Assembly: GCA_943787925.1 (NCBI GenBank)
Contig: CALSOH010000001.1
Coordinates: forward strand, 558,001-622,000
Origin: TMED14 sp003507115
GTDB lineage: Bacteria; Bacteroidota; Bacteroidia; Flavobacteriales; Schleiferiaceae
Reading direction: 5' to 3'
Length of the DNA stretch: 64,000 nucleotides
Made by a program: the position numbers and the translations under genes. Each line of letters opens with the position of its first letter. The stretch's first letter is position 1. This document shows, piece by piece, positions 1-8,763 of the stretch. Under the pieces are notes generated by a model. It had not been told where the DNA came from and did no database searches. It saw only the letters and a program-made list of their open reading frames with translations.

Positions 1-1
1 A

Positions 2-1288
2 GCGCAGTTCTTGGCCAAAACCCGTGGTGGAAAGGTTGCGCGCTCGACCCACCGTGAATACGGCCGGGCCAACATGGCGGCGGTAGAAGGGGAGTCGCGT
101 TTGCTCAAAGGGGTGCCCGTGGGATCCTGCGTATGGATGAGCCATGGCGACACGATTGTTGCGCTGCCGGATCATGCCGTCGTCGAGGGCTCCACGGCCG
201 ATGTCCACGTAGCGGCCTATCGCTTCCAAGGCGAAGAGACCTACGGCATCCAATTCCACCCCGAAGTCCACCACTCGGAGCACGGGGTGCAACTCTTGAA
301 AAACTTTGTCTACGACATTGCGGGATGCAGCGCTAGCTGGACCCCGGATGCCTTCATCGAAAGCACGGTAGATGCTTTGCGCGCTCAGATTGGCGAGGGC
401 AAGGTGGTTTTGGGATTGAGCGGGGGTGTGGACAGCACCGTCGCCGCCATGCTGCTCAAAGAAGCAATTGGCGACCGCTTGTACTGCATTTTCGTGAACA
501 ACGGATTGCTGCGGAAGAATGAATACGATTCGGTTCTCACCCAGTATGCAGGCCTCGGCCTCCACGTCAAAGGCGTGGATGCTTCCGCGGATTTCTATGC
601 AGCCCTCGATAACCAAGAGGAGCCCGAAGCTAAGCGCAAAGCCATTGGCCGCGTGTTTATTGAAGTATTTGACCGAGAAGCCATGGCCATTTCGGGCGTG
701 GAATTCTTAGGTCAAGGCACCATTTACCCAGACGTGATTGAATCCGTTTCGGTCAATGGACCTTCCGTGACCATCAAATCCCACCACAACGTGGGCGGCT
801 TGCCGGATTTCATGAAGCTCTCAGTTGTTGAACCTTTACGTTCACTCTTCAAAGACGAAGTGCGTCGAGTAGGGAAGGCCTTGGGCTTGTCGCCGTCGTT
901 GCTAGGACGTCATCCTTTCCCTGGGCCGGGCTTGGCTATCCGCATTTTGGGATCGATTACGCCGGAGCGCGTGAAAATTCTCCAAGAAGTAGACCACATT
1001 TTCATCCAAGGCTTGCGGGATGCCGGACTCTACGATGAGGTTTGGCAAGCAGGTGCTATCCTGCTGCCTGTCAAGTCGGTGGGGGTCATGGGCGACGAGC
1101 GCACCTACGAGCAAGTGGTAGCCTTGCGTGCCGTTCAGAGCACCGATGGCATGACGGCGGATTGGGTCCATTTGCCCTATGAATTTTTGGCCCGAATTTC
1201 GAATAGCATTATCAACAACGTCCGGGGCGTAAACCGCGTGGTCTACGACATCAGCAGCAAGCCCCCCGCAACCATTGAATGGGAATAA
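2..1288 (+). CDS. guaA: GMP synthase (glutamine-hydrolysing), 5'-truncated by window edge
   Basis: Converts XMP to GMP using ATP and glutamine-derived ammonia, the last step of guanine nucleotide synthesis, in the cytoplasm. The reading frame is already open at base 2, so the N-terminal part of the amidotransferase domain, including the nucleophilic Cys, lies upstream of the window. Visible are the end of the GATase domain with its FHPEV His/Glu pair (about 252-266), the PP-loop SGGVDSTVAA of the ATP pyrophosphatase domain (about 418-450), and the family C-terminus ending KPPATIEWE. About 428 residues of an expected 510 are present. The next gene starts inside its last codons (10-bp overlap), so the two are probably co-transcribed. 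guaB lies about 22 kb downstream. Identification is secure. Confidence 0.97.
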   Translation, partial: AQFLAKTRGGKVARSTHREYGRANMAAVEGESRLLKGVPVGSCVWMSHGDTIVALPDHAVVEGSTADVHVAAYRFQGEETYGIQFHPEVHHSEHGVQLLKNFVYDIAGCSASWTPDAFIESTVDALRAQIGEGKVVLGLSGGVDSTVAAMLLKEAIGDRLYCIFVNNGLLRKNEYDSVLTQYAGLGLHVKGVDASADFYAALDNQEEPEAKRKAIGRVFIEVFDREAMAISGVEFLGQGTIYPDVIESVSVNGPSVTIKSHHNVGGLPDFMKLSVVEPLRSLFKDEVRRVGKALGLSPSLLGRHPFPGPGLAIRILGSITPERVKILQEVDHIFIQGLRDAGLYDEVWQAGAILLPVKSVGVMGDERTYEQVVALRAVQSTDGMTADWVHLPYEFLARISNSIINNVRGVNRVVYDISSKPPATIEWE

Positions 1289-2553
1289 GAACCCTCTTTT
1301 TCACTGCGCTGCTGGCCGTCACTTCGGCGGTCCAGGGTCAAGTTCTTTTGGCGGATAGCGCCCTCACCATTCCGCGTCAAACGTGGATCGTGGCCTTGCC
1401 CTTTGAGTTGGCCGTCGACTCCACGGAGGCCTTTGCGTTTGAAGCCCCTCGATTGACCATGAACAATCGGATGGCCGTCCAGTTTTACACCGGCCTCCGA
1501 GCGGGGGTAGATTCTCTGAACCGGGCGGGATTTGACATACATCTCGTGTTGGCGGAGCATGTGGAAGCGACCAATACCTTCCGTATGGAGGTGAATGGTT
1601 TTTTGGTGACCTATACGCCCGAGGCTTTTATGGCGCAGATCAGTCGTCAAGCGCTCTGCAAAATGGGGGAATGCAAGATCATTGGACCCTTCCGAGGTGA
1701 AGCCAGCGAAGTCTTAGCTTCCCTCTCTCAAGGCGTCCCCGTCATCAACCCGGTTTCGCGGAAAGTCGATGTCGAAGGGAGGCCCTATCTCATTGCCGCG
1801 GCCTCCATGCGCACGGCAGAAATTTCGCGTTTGGCGGAGCGGGCCGTGGCGGCGCAAAAAATGGCCCCTCAGAGCCGAACGGTGTTGCTGCTGGACGGAA
1901 GTGCCAATGATGCCGCATTTTTGGAGGCGTATACGGTTGCGGGAGGAAATACGGCCGACTTGGTCAAAAAGAATTATCAAGGGGGAGCCGTCTTGGATGC
2001 ATCCGCTTCGGTCGGCGTCTTTACCCGCATCATCTCCTTGAGCGATAAGGTCTTGGTCACGGCGCGTATTCTCAACCAAATGCGTCCTTTTGAGGCGGCG
2101 AAAACCGAGTTTTGGACTTTAGGGAATGTCCTGTCTAGCAGTGCCTTGGATGCCCAGCTTCTCATGCGTCAACCCTTGGTGTGGTCTCAGGTAGAGCGCC
2201 TGGACTACATGCAATTTAGACGTTTCGATGCATTGTTATTTAAAGCTGCGCAAACCACACCCGGTCGCTGGGAATGGCTCGGCTTGGACATGGCCTGGTT
2301 TAGTGCCTACATGGATTCCGAAGTCCCTCATGCCTTTGAAGGGCCCCGCCGCATGTATCAATGGAAGCACGTGCCGGGAGGAGGCTACTACAACCACGCT
2401 GCCTTGATCTACCGCTATGATCGTAAAAATGGCGTTCAGGCGCAGTGGACGCCGTCTATGGATTACGGAACCGAAGTAGACCTCTCGGAAGACGAAGAGC
2501 CCACGGATCCTTTGGCGTCTCCCGAAATCGCCCCAAAACCCCTTGAAAAATAA
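1279..2553 (+). CDS. Secreted periplasmic-binding-protein-like protein downstream of guaA
   Basis: A 424-residue protein with a signal peptide (hydrophobic FFTALLAVTSAVQG, cut near VQG/QV). The body alternates beta/alpha segments, with LDGSANDAAFLEAYTVAG and VGVFTRIISLSDKVLVTA resembling a type 1 periplasmic-binding (LivK-like) fold. In many Bacteroidota the gene after guaA encodes a LysM plus LivK-like protein. I see no LysM repeat here, so this would be a binding-domain-only version (inference). The C-terminus is acidic (DLSEDEEPTDP). The ATG overlaps the end of guaA by 10 bp. A role in envelope or peptidoglycan sensing is possible but unproven; no ligand can be named. Confidence 0.5.
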   Translation: MGIRTLFFTALLAVTSAVQGQVLLADSALTIPRQTWIVALPFELAVDSTEAFAFEAPRLTMNNRMAVQFYTGLRAGVDSLNRAGFDIHLVLAEHVEATNTFRMEVNGFLVTYTPEAFMAQISRQALCKMGECKIIGPFRGEASEVLASLSQGVPVINPVSRKVDVEGRPYLIAAASMRTAEISRLAERAVAAQKMAPQSRTVLLLDGSANDAAFLEAYTVAGGNTADLVKKNYQGGAVLDASASVGVFTRIISLSDKVLVTARILNQMRPFEAAKTEFWTLGNVLSSSALDAQLLMRQPLVWSQVERLDYMQFRRFDALLFKAAQTTPGRWEWLGLDMAWFSAYMDSEVPHAFEGPRRMYQWKHVPGGGYYNHAALIYRYDRKNGVQAQWTPSMDYGTEVDLSEDEEPTDPLASPEIAPKPLEK

Positions 2554-2561
2554 TATCCCGC

Positions 2562-4028
2562 ATGACCACACTGGCCCACCTCGAACCCACCTCTGTATGG
2601 ACCGCCTTTGAAGAACTCAATGCCGTTCCCCGCCCGTCCAAGCGCGAAGAGCAAGTGCAAGCCTTTGCTGTAGCGGTAGGGAAGTCTCTGGGGCTGCCCA
2701 CCGACAAGGATGCCGTCGGGAACGTGCGCATCACCAAGCCGGCGAGTCCCGGGATGGAGAACGCCCCCACCGTGGTCATTCAAGCCCACCTGGATATGGT
2801 GTGCCAGCAGAATGAAGGCACGGGCCATGATTTTGACCGGGAAGGGATTGCGATGTTCATCGAGGGCGGCTGGGTGAAAGCTCGCGGCACTACCCTCGGA
2901 GCAGACAACGGTATCGGTGTCGCCTTTGCGATAGCCACATTGCGCTCAAAGGACCTCATTCATCCGGCTATCGAAGTGCTGTTCACCTCGGACGAGGAAA
3001 CCGGTATGACCGGGGCATTAGGGCTACAGCCTGGTTGGATTCAAGGAAAGTACTTGCTGAATATCGACACAGAAGATGACCAGGAGCTCACCATTGGTTG
3101 TGCCGGCGGCATCGACGTGACGGCCCTCGGGCAAGCGGCGTACCGTCCCGCACCCGTGGAAGAACCTCAGGCGTACACCGTGACGATCAAAGGCCTCACG
3201 GGTGGCCATTCTGGTATGGACATCCATGTGGGGCGCGGCAATGCCAACCTCTTGATGGTGCGCTTGTTGCGTGAATTGGAGCGGGAGGCCTGTGTGCTGG
3301 TCCACCGGGTAGAAGGGGGGAATTTGCGCAATGCCATTCCGCGTGAATGCCAAGCCACCGTCATCATGGGGGCGGCGCATGCCGACCTTTTGCGCACTTC
3401 GTTTGCTCGGCTTTCGGCCGAGCTCTTCCGGGAGCATGCCACGACCGATCCGCATATGGAATGTGTCCTGACAGACCTGGGTTCGACCACCCTCGAAGTC
3501 CTGGCCGCGGGAGCACAGCAAGCCCTCTTGCAGGCCATCTCTGCTTGCCCCGCCGGCATATTGCGCATGAATCCGGATGTTCCCGGTTTGGTGCAGACCT
3601 CCAACAATGTGGCCAAATTGAAGATTCACCCCGAGGGCGTGGAGGTGCTCTGCCTCACGCGAAGCAGTGCCGAATCCGAAAAGATGGATGCCGCACACCG
3701 CATTGCAGGGGTGCTGAATTTGGCCGGCTTAACCACCACCTTCGCCGGATCCTATCCGGGATGGGAGCCCGCTCCAGGCGGAACGCTGGCTTCGCTGATG
3801 CGTGAAACCTACGTGGACCTCTTCTCGGAGGAACCCCATGTCAACGCCTGCCATGCGGGATTGGAATGTGGTATAATCGGAGAACGCTGTCCCGGCATGG
3901 AAATGATTTCTTTTGGGCCCAATATTCGCGGAGCGCATAGCCCCGATGAGCGGGTAGAAATTGCCAGCGTCCAGAAGTCATGGACGTACTTTGTGGAGGT
4001 GTTGGAACGCTTAGCCCGTTTGAACTAA
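2562..4028 (+). CDS. pepD: Aminoacyl-histidine dipeptidase (PepD, M20 family)
   Basis: A 488-residue M20 metallopeptidase, the usual length for PepD, which hydrolyses Xaa-His and other dipeptides in the cytoplasm. Metal and catalytic motifs are in order: QAHLDMVCQ (about residues 73-81), GADNGIGVAFA (about 111), the general base pair in FTSDEETGMTGA (about 142-153), NIDTEDDQELTIGCAGG, and a late HAGLECGII. The lid-domain GGHSGMDI is also present. There is no signal peptide. It starts 8 bp after the preceding gene and is followed 18 bp later by the carotenoid hydroxylase, so it probably belongs to the same transcript. Family assignment is firm; exact substrates are not visible. Confidence 0.93.
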   Translation: MTTLAHLEPTSVWTAFEELNAVPRPSKREEQVQAFAVAVGKSLGLPTDKDAVGNVRITKPASPGMENAPTVVIQAHLDMVCQQNEGTGHDFDREGIAMFIEGGWVKARGTTLGADNGIGVAFAIATLRSKDLIHPAIEVLFTSDEETGMTGALGLQPGWIQGKYLLNIDTEDDQELTIGCAGGIDVTALGQAAYRPAPVEEPQAYTVTIKGLTGGHSGMDIHVGRGNANLLMVRLLRELEREACVLVHRVEGGNLRNAIPRECQATVIMGAAHADLLRTSFARLSAELFREHATTDPHMECVLTDLGSTTLEVLAAGAQQALLQAISACPAGILRMNPDVPGLVQTSNNVAKLKIHPEGVEVLCLTRSSAESEKMDAAHRIAGVLNLAGLTTTFAGSYPGWEPAPGGTLASLMRETYVDLFSEEPHVNACHAGLECGIIGERCPGMEMISFGPNIRGAHSPDERVEIASVQKSWTYFVEVLERLARLN

Positions 4029-4046
4029 CCGCCAATCCCTCGTGTT

Positions 4047-4508
4047 ATGACCTGGATGATCGACGTTTTTTTTGGTTTGCTGGCTTATGTGCTCATGGAA
4101 GGGGCTGCGTGGGCGGCACACAAGTATTTGATGCATGGCCCCTTGTGGTTTCTCCATGCGGACCACCACACGAAAGAGCCAGGCTTTTTCGAAAAGAACG
4201 ACTACTTCTTCCTGATTTTCGCCATTCCGAGCTGGCTCTGCATTATGCTGGGCATGATGTATGGCGTGTCGGAATCTGTGGCCTTTGGGCTCGGGATCGC
4301 CGCGTACGGGGTCACCTACTTTTTGGTTCACGAGATTTTTATCCACCAGCGATTTCGCTTCTTGCAACGAAGCGATTCCCCCTACTGGAATGCCGTGCGG
4401 CTGAAGCATAAGTTGCACCATAAATCCTTGACCAAGGACGGGGCCGAGCATTTTGGCTTACTATGGGTTCCATTGGACTGGATTCGGGCTCAAAAAGAGA
4501 AGGCCTAA
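4047..4508 (+). CDS. crtZ: Beta-carotene 3-hydroxylase (CrtZ, sterol desaturase superfamily)
   Basis: A 153-residue membrane protein that hydroxylates beta-ionone rings, giving zeaxanthin from beta-carotene. The di-iron histidine clusters of the fatty-acid hydroxylase superfamily are visible: HKYLMH (about 26-31), HADHH (about 38-42), HEIFIH (about 97-102) and HKLHH (about 117-121). At least two hydrophobic helices separate the clusters. Its stop codon is immediately followed by the GTG start of the lycopene cyclase, which makes its substrate. That neighbour strongly supports carotenoid rather than lipid hydroxylation. No phytoene synthase or desaturase is present in the window. Confidence 0.9.
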   Translation: MTWMIDVFFGLLAYVLMEGAAWAAHKYLMHGPLWFLHADHHTKEPGFFEKNDYFFLIFAIPSWLCIMLGMMYGVSESVAFGLGIAAYGVTYFLVHEIFIHQRFRFLQRSDSPYWNAVRLKHKLHHKSLTKDGAEHFGLLWVPLDWIRAQKEKA

Positions 4509-5201
4509 GTGGAGTCTCGCCTATACCTCATACTCGACCTCCTCGTTTTTCTGGGTCCCTTGACTCGGGCTTTTGAACCACGCATTTTTTACATCGGCAA
4601 ATGGAAGCGTCTGTTGGCGGCCACCATGGCGGTATGGGCCCTTTTCCTACCCTGGGATGCTTGGTTTACCGCCCAAGGAGTCTGGGGGTTTTCCGCGCTC
4701 TACCTCGTAGGATGGAACTTCGTTGGCTTGCCCTTGGAAGAAATACTCTTCTTTGTGGTAGTGCCCTGGGCGTGTTACTTCATTTTTGAGGTCCTGCAAC
4801 TCTTTTTCCCCTGGGGCCAAACGCGCTCCTGGGTATACCTCCTGGCCCTCGGGTCGGGCATCGGATGTATCGCCGTGGCCATGAACCACCCCCAACAGGC
4901 CTACACGTTCTGGACCTTTTTATTGCTTGGGGCGGGATTGGGTCTGACGTTTGTCTGGAAACCTTGGTGGCTGGCTGCCTTTTTTCGGAGCTATGCCGTG
5001 GCCTTGGCCCCTTTCTTTTTGGTGAATGGCTTACTGACAGGCTCCGGTTTAGAAGAGCCCATTGTATGGTACAATGACGCCCAAAACCTCAGTATTCGAC
5101 TCGGAACGATTCCCGTGGAGGATGCGTTTTATGGCTTACTTATGATGCTCCTTTACACCACCGTTGTCCAATGGAAAAAGAACCCGAAGTCCTCTACGTA
5201 G
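4509..5201 (+). CDS. Lycopene beta-cyclase, CrtYcd-type membrane protein
   Basis: A 230-residue polytopic membrane protein with two halves that each match the lycopene cyclase domain (CrtYc/CrtYd). The conserved acidic motifs are PLEEILFF (about 76-83) and PVEDAFYG (about 203-210). It cyclises lycopene ends to beta-carotene. It begins with GTG directly after the crtZ stop and its end overlaps the next ORF by 31 bp, so translation is probably coupled. Bacteroidota commonly carry the two halves as one fused polypeptide, as here. The early pathway genes must lie elsewhere in the genome. The product could serve as a pigment or as a retinal precursor for a rhodopsin, though no rhodopsin gene is seen here. 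Confidence 0.88.
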   Translation: MESRLYLILDLLVFLGPLTRAFEPRIFYIGKWKRLLAATMAVWALFLPWDAWFTAQGVWGFSALYLVGWNFVGLPLEEILFFVVVPWACYFIFEVLQLFFPWGQTRSWVYLLALGSGIGCIAVAMNHPQQAYTFWTFLLLGAGLGLTFVWKPWWLAAFFRSYAVALAPFFLVNGLLTGSGLEEPIVWYNDAQNLSIRLGTIPVEDAFYGLLMMLLYTTVVQWKKNPKSST

Positions 5202-5797
5202 ACGGCTGGATTGCCCTCATCGTCAAGCCTGCGGGGTTGATGGTCGAACCGGATAAGCATGGCCACCCCAATGTCCAGGATTGGGCAAAACACCAATGGG
5301 GTGGGACGACGTGGGCTGTCCATCGACTGGATCGACCGACGAGTGGCCTCTTGGTCATTGCGCGCAAGAAAACAGCTTGCACTCGGCTCATGCAGCAATT
5401 TGAAAAACGCTTGATCGGCAAACGCTATGTGTTCCGCACGGAAGCGGCTCTTCCAGAAGGGGAGTGGTATTGGGAAGATCAGTTGGAAAAGCGCCCCGCC
5501 GAGTTTCGCTCCGTGGTGGTCGACGCGCCTGCGGGACAGCGGGCGAGTTTGCGAGGACATCGTCGCACGGAGCAAGAAGCGGAAGTAGAACTCTTTACGG
5601 GCCGCTACCATCAAATTCGAGCTCAAACGGCACATCGAAATGTTCCTGTCCTCGGGGATACATTTTATGGAGGTACCCCATGGTCTGAAGATGGAATCGC
5701 CCTGCATGCGAGCTACTTGCGCTTTGCACACCCGCAATCTCAAGAGCTCATGGAGTTCCAGCATTACCCAGACTGGTACACTGCGGCCAAAGATTGA
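5171..5797 (+). CDS. RluA-family pseudouridine synthase (short form)
   Basis: A 208-residue RluA-type pseudouridine synthase. The catalytic Asp motif HRLDRPTSG is at about residues 54-62, followed by KRYVFRTEA and the typical C-terminal GRYHQIRAQTAHRNVPVLGD. It isomerises specific uridines in rRNA or tRNA; the target cannot be read from the sequence. No S4 RNA-binding domain precedes the catalytic domain, as in TruC/RluA-like short members. The ATG lies inside the lycopene cyclase gene (31-bp overlap), suggesting the same mRNA. Confidence 0.9.
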   Translation: MEKEPEVLYVDGWIALIVKPAGLMVEPDKHGHPNVQDWAKHQWGGTTWAVHRLDRPTSGLLVIARKKTACTRLMQQFEKRLIGKRYVFRTEAALPEGEWYWEDQLEKRPAEFRSVVVDAPAGQRASLRGHRRTEQEAEVELFTGRYHQIRAQTAHRNVPVLGDTFYGGTPWSEDGIALHASYLRFAHPQSQELMEFQHYPDWYTAAKD

Positions 5798-5831
5798 GGA
5801 CCTCGTAGCGCCGGAAACCGGGAACCTGCCG

Positions 5832-5839
5832 TACTTTTG
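5832..5839 (+). promoter_or_regulatory. Bacteroidota -7 box (TACTTTTG) for nusB
   Basis: Matches the TAnnTTTG -7 element of Bacteroidota promoters and lies 17 nt before the nusB ATG, predicting a leader of roughly a dozen bases. No clear -33 element is seen. Confidence 0.45.
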
Positions 5840-5856
5840 ACGCTCACAATCGTTCT

Positions 5857-6798
5857 ATGCTTACCCGTCGTCACATCCGCATCCGAGTCATGCAGGCGCT
5901 ATTTGCCTACTATCAAGGCGAATCCCTCGACCGCCAACGCGCCCTCGAAGGACTCAACGACAGCATTGAATCCATCTACGAGTTATACCTCTATGAACTG
6001 CGCATGTTTTGGCAGTTTCACCGCTTCCTGGAGGAGCGCTTAGAGATTGAAACAAACAAGCAATTCCCGATTGAGGCCCGCAAGAATCGCATTCAAGTCT
6101 TGTTAGACATGCCCTTTATGCTCGCCTTGGTAAATGACGAGGGCCTCATTGGGGCGTGGGAAAAGAAGCGAGTTTTTTGGGGTGAGAGGGTGGATGTGCT
6201 CCGCACAGCCTTCTTTGAGTTCTGGAATGGCGAACTGGAGTCGGGATTTGTTGATGAAACAGAAGTTCTTCTGGAAGCGGACTGCATCATTTGGTTTAAA
6301 CGCTTTTATCGGGAGGCGATAGCGAACAATGAATCCATTCATGCGCACTATGAAGCCGTAAGTATGTATTGGGCGGATGACCTCGATGCAGCCCAAATGA
6401 TGGCGGTTCAGACGCTTCAAAATGCGAAACGAAGCAAGCCGCTGTTGGTTCGATTGTTCAAGGACGAAGCGGATGCCCAATTTGGCGCCTCTCTATTCTT
6501 GAAAGCGTTGAACGCCCACGAAGAATGGGTGGACCGTATTCGAGGGAAGGCAGACAAATGGGATTACGAGCGCTTGGCCCCGGTGGAGCGCTGTATTCTG
6601 GAAATGACACTGACCGAAGTGGTTAATTTTAGCGAGGTTCCTACCAAAGTGAGTATCAACGAGGCCATTGAATTGGCCAAACAATATGGTTCGGAGAAAA
6701 GTCCAGGGTTCATAAATGGCTTACTGGATGCCATGTTGATTGACCTCAAGGCAGAAGGCCGTATTCAAAAGCTAGGTCGAGGCCTCATAGAATCGTAA
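5857..6798 (+). CDS. nusB: Transcription antitermination factor NusB (long Bacteroidota form)
   Basis: A 313-residue protein, about twice the length of E. coli NusB. It opens with LTRRHIRIRVMQALFAYYQG, typical of the Bacteroidota form. The recognisable all-helical NusB core lies in the C-terminal third, with DKWDYERLAPVERCILEM, INEAIELAKQYGSEKSPGFINGLLD at about residues 235-300. NusB binds boxA RNA with S10 and supports rRNA transcription. The long middle segment, rich in Glu, Trp and Phe, has no assigned role. DUF1573 and yajC follow within 30 bp, the conserved nusB-DUF1573-yajC order of the phylum. Confidence 0.92.
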   Translation: MLTRRHIRIRVMQALFAYYQGESLDRQRALEGLNDSIESIYELYLYELRMFWQFHRFLEERLEIETNKQFPIEARKNRIQVLLDMPFMLALVNDEGLIGAWEKKRVFWGERVDVLRTAFFEFWNGELESGFVDETEVLLEADCIIWFKRFYREAIANNESIHAHYEAVSMYWADDLDAAQMMAVQTLQNAKRSKPLLVRLFKDEADAQFGASLFLKALNAHEEWVDRIRGKADKWDYERLAPVERCILEMTLTEVVNFSEVPTKVSINEAIELAKQYGSEKSPGFINGLLDAMLIDLKAEGRIQKLGRGLIES

Positions 6799-6822
6799 TT
6801 TCACGCAAATTTTTCACCTACC

Positions 6823-7263
6823 ATGAAACACACATTTTATTTCGCTGCGAGCCTATTGGCCCTCGTTTCGTGCTCTGACGCCACGTCTAAAATTAAATCC
6901 ACGGAAGATCGCATGGCCATTGAGGCTGTCACGTCCGCCTCGGTTCCTGTCTTCCGCTTTGAGAAAGAGAGCCATGATTTCGGTGAGATGAAGGAAGGTG
7001 ATGTGGGCACCACAGAATTCACCTTTACGAATGAGGGCGAAGTGCCCTTGATCATATCCTCTGCGCAGGGATCCTGCGGTTGCACGGTGCCCGAATATTC
7101 TAACGCCCCGATTGGGCCAGGCGAAGAAGGAACCATTACGGTTCGATTCAATAGCGCAGGCAAGCCGGGCAATCAGACCAAGACCGTCACACTGTCGGCC
7201 AATACCGTCCCAAATACAAAAGTTTTGACCATTACGGCCAAAGTTGAACCCAAAGCTGAATAA
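6823..7263 (+). CDS. DUF1573 lipoprotein
   Basis: A 146-residue secreted protein with a lipobox-like ALVSC (Cys about residue 17). It carries one DUF1573 domain, an immunoglobulin-like beta-sandwich with the diagnostic SCGCTVPEY and IGPGEEGTITVRFNSAGKPG. Function is unknown; it is presumed to sit in the periplasm or on the outer membrane. It lies between nusB and yajC, a conserved Bacteroidota arrangement that suggests co-expression with the protein export machinery. Confidence 0.87.
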   Translation: MKHTFYFAASLLALVSCSDATSKIKSTEDRMAIEAVTSASVPVFRFEKESHDFGEMKEGDVGTTEFTFTNEGEVPLIISSAQGSCGCTVPEYSNAPIGPGEEGTITVRFNSAGKPGNQTKTVTLSANTVPNTKVLTITAKVEPKAE

Positions 7264-7266
7264 ACT

Positions 7267-7581
7267 ATGACCCTTTCATTTCTCCAAGCCGATCCACAAG
7301 GTGGACTCGCGAGCTTTCTCCCCTTAATCGCCATTGTGGCCGTGATGTATTTCTTTTTCATCCGCCCGCAGATGAAGAAGCAAAAGGAAGAGAATAAATT
7401 CCGTGCGGCCTTAGAAAAAGGCATGAAGGTGGTCACCACGAGTGGTATCCACGGCAAGATCCTTGAGGTAGATGAAAAAACGGTTCTCCTTGAATGCGAA
7501 AATTGCCGCTTGCGCTTCGAACGCGCGGCCATTAGTAAAGACATGACAGCGGGCGTGAACCCAGCTGTCGCCAAGAAATAA
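7267..7581 (+). CDS. yajC: Preprotein translocase subunit YajC
   Basis: A 104-residue single-pass inner-membrane protein with a short N-terminus, one membrane segment (LIAIVAVMYFFFI, about 19-31) and a cytoplasmic domain beginning RPQMKKQKEENKFR. The typical GMKVVTTSGIHGKI and DEKTVLLE follow. YajC associates with SecDF-SecYEG. It starts 3 bp after the DUF1573 gene. Length and motif order match the family well. Confidence 0.95.
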   Translation: MTLSFLQADPQGGLASFLPLIAIVAVMYFFFIRPQMKKQKEENKFRAALEKGMKVVTTSGIHGKILEVDEKTVLLECENCRLRFERAAISKDMTAGVNPAVAKK

Positions 7582-7586
7582 GCGAA

Positions 7587-8102
7587 TTAAATCCGGCGCA
7601 TCTGCGCTTGGAGCATCTTAAGCTGGTCGGCGAGGAGTCCCTTGTCGTCCAGCTTTTTTGCTTCCGTGAGGAGGATTTGCGCCTCTTTCTTCTTGCGCTT
7701 GGTCATCGCCATGGCGGCCAACTGCATTTTGGCCAGGGCCCGGTCCTGCTTGAGGCGTAGTCCCGTGTTTAGCGCTTTCTTCATCCACGTTTCGCTCTTG
7801 GACAAGTTGGTTTGAGAGGTCATCAATCCGCGCAAGAAGTAGAAATAGGCCAGTTGCCCTTTAATCAGTGTTTGTTCCGGGTGTGAGATGCCATCTAAAT
7901 GCCGCTCGGCTTTGATGAAATCCTGCTTGCGGACGTACCACAGTGCCATAAGGATGCGCTCATTTCGAAAATGAAAAAGCACCGGGACTCCGGCAAGAAG
8001 AGTGAGAAAAATGCCATTGCCAATTTCGACTTCAGTGAATTGCCAAACGGATAGGGCTACGATGGCGGCTGCGATAGCCAGGCGGAGGTATTTACGAATC
8101 AT
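7587..8102 (-). CDS. Small membrane protein with TPR-like helical domain, unknown function
   Basis: A 171-residue protein. I chose the ATG at 8102 (MIRKYLRLAIAAA) because everything upstream reads as non-membrane sequence overlapping the Crp/Fnr gene. Two hydrophobic segments (about 5-20 and 26-40) are followed by helical repeats with TPR spacing (WYVRKQDFIKAERHL, GQLAYFYFLRGLM, ALAKMQLAAMAM, KKKEAQILLTEAKKLDDKG). I do not recognise a named family. It ends 5 bp from convergent yajC and starts 19 bp after the Crp/Fnr gene on the same strand, so both may share a transcript. Confidence 0.6.
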   Translation of the reverse strand: MIRKYLRLAIAAAIVALSVWQFTEVEIGNGIFLTLLAGVPVLFHFRNERILMALWYVRKQDFIKAERHLDGISHPEQTLIKGQLAYFYFLRGLMTSQTNLSKSETWMKKALNTGLRLKQDRALAKMQLAAMAMTKRKKKEAQILLTEAKKLDDKGLLADQLKMLQAQMRRI

Positions 8103-8121
8103 GCCGCAAAAATAGGGGTAG

Positions 8122-8763
8122 TTACTGAAGGATTTCGATTCGATTTCGTCCCAAGGACAATCGGTGCTCCGATTCGAGCTTCTTGAGGAGGCGGGACACC
8201 ACTTCTCGGGATGAATGGAGGGCCTGTGCAATGTCGGAATGGCTCATCTCAACGGTCTGACTATCGGAAAGCTTGGCTTTCTCCAGAAGAAAGTTCCAGA
8301 GTCGTTCATCGAGTTGTCGGAAGGCCACTTCATCCAAGGCGTGTAGGGCTTCTTCAAAGCGGAGTTGATAACTTCTGAGCACAAACTCAAGCCATTCTGG
8401 ATGGGTCTTGATCCACGAGGAGGCATACGTATTGGGTATGCAGACCATTTCCGTCTCTTCTTCGACCACCACTTCTACGGTGACTTTCTTGCCGGTCATG
8501 CAGCAATTGATGGTGCTCGAACAGGTAGATCCAGCGGTTAAAAAGTAAAGGAAGAGTTCCCGATCATGGTCCTCGTCTCGACGCATCACGCGAAGATTCC
8601 CTTTGAGAATGAGTGGGACAAATTCGACGGGCATACCGGGCTCGGCAATGAGGTCCCCTCGGGAAAATGTGCAAAAATGTCCATGGCGTTCGATGTCTGC
8701 AAGCAATTCGGCGCTCTGAAACCCAAATTGGGTTTGGATGTCTTGAATTCTATGTGCCATCAT
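8122..8763 (-). CDS. Crp/Fnr-family transcriptional regulator
   Basis: A protein of about 213 residues with an N-terminal cyclic-nucleotide-binding-like fold and a C-terminal winged helix (HSDIAQALHSSREVVSRLLKKLE). It lacks an obvious cAMP-binding arginine signature. A cysteine-rich segment, STCSSTINCCM, sits in the beta-barrel; similar Cys patterns occur in other Bacteroidota Crp/Fnr proteins, and no Fe-S ligand role can be claimed. Two in-frame ATGs abut (8763 and 8760), and a third lies at 8796; I chose 8763. Its targets are unknown. It is divergent from phoH across about 128 bp. Confidence 0.8.
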   Translation of the reverse strand: MMAHRIQDIQTQFGFQSAELLADIERHGHFCTFSRGDLIAEPGMPVEFVPLILKGNLRVMRRDEDHDRELFLYFLTAGSTCSSTINCCMTGKKVTVEVVVEEETEMVCIPNTYASSWIKTHPEWLEFVLRSYQLRFEEALHALDEVAFRQLDERLWNFLLEKAKLSDSQTVEMSHSDIAQALHSSREVVSRLLKKLESEHRLSLGRNRIEILQ

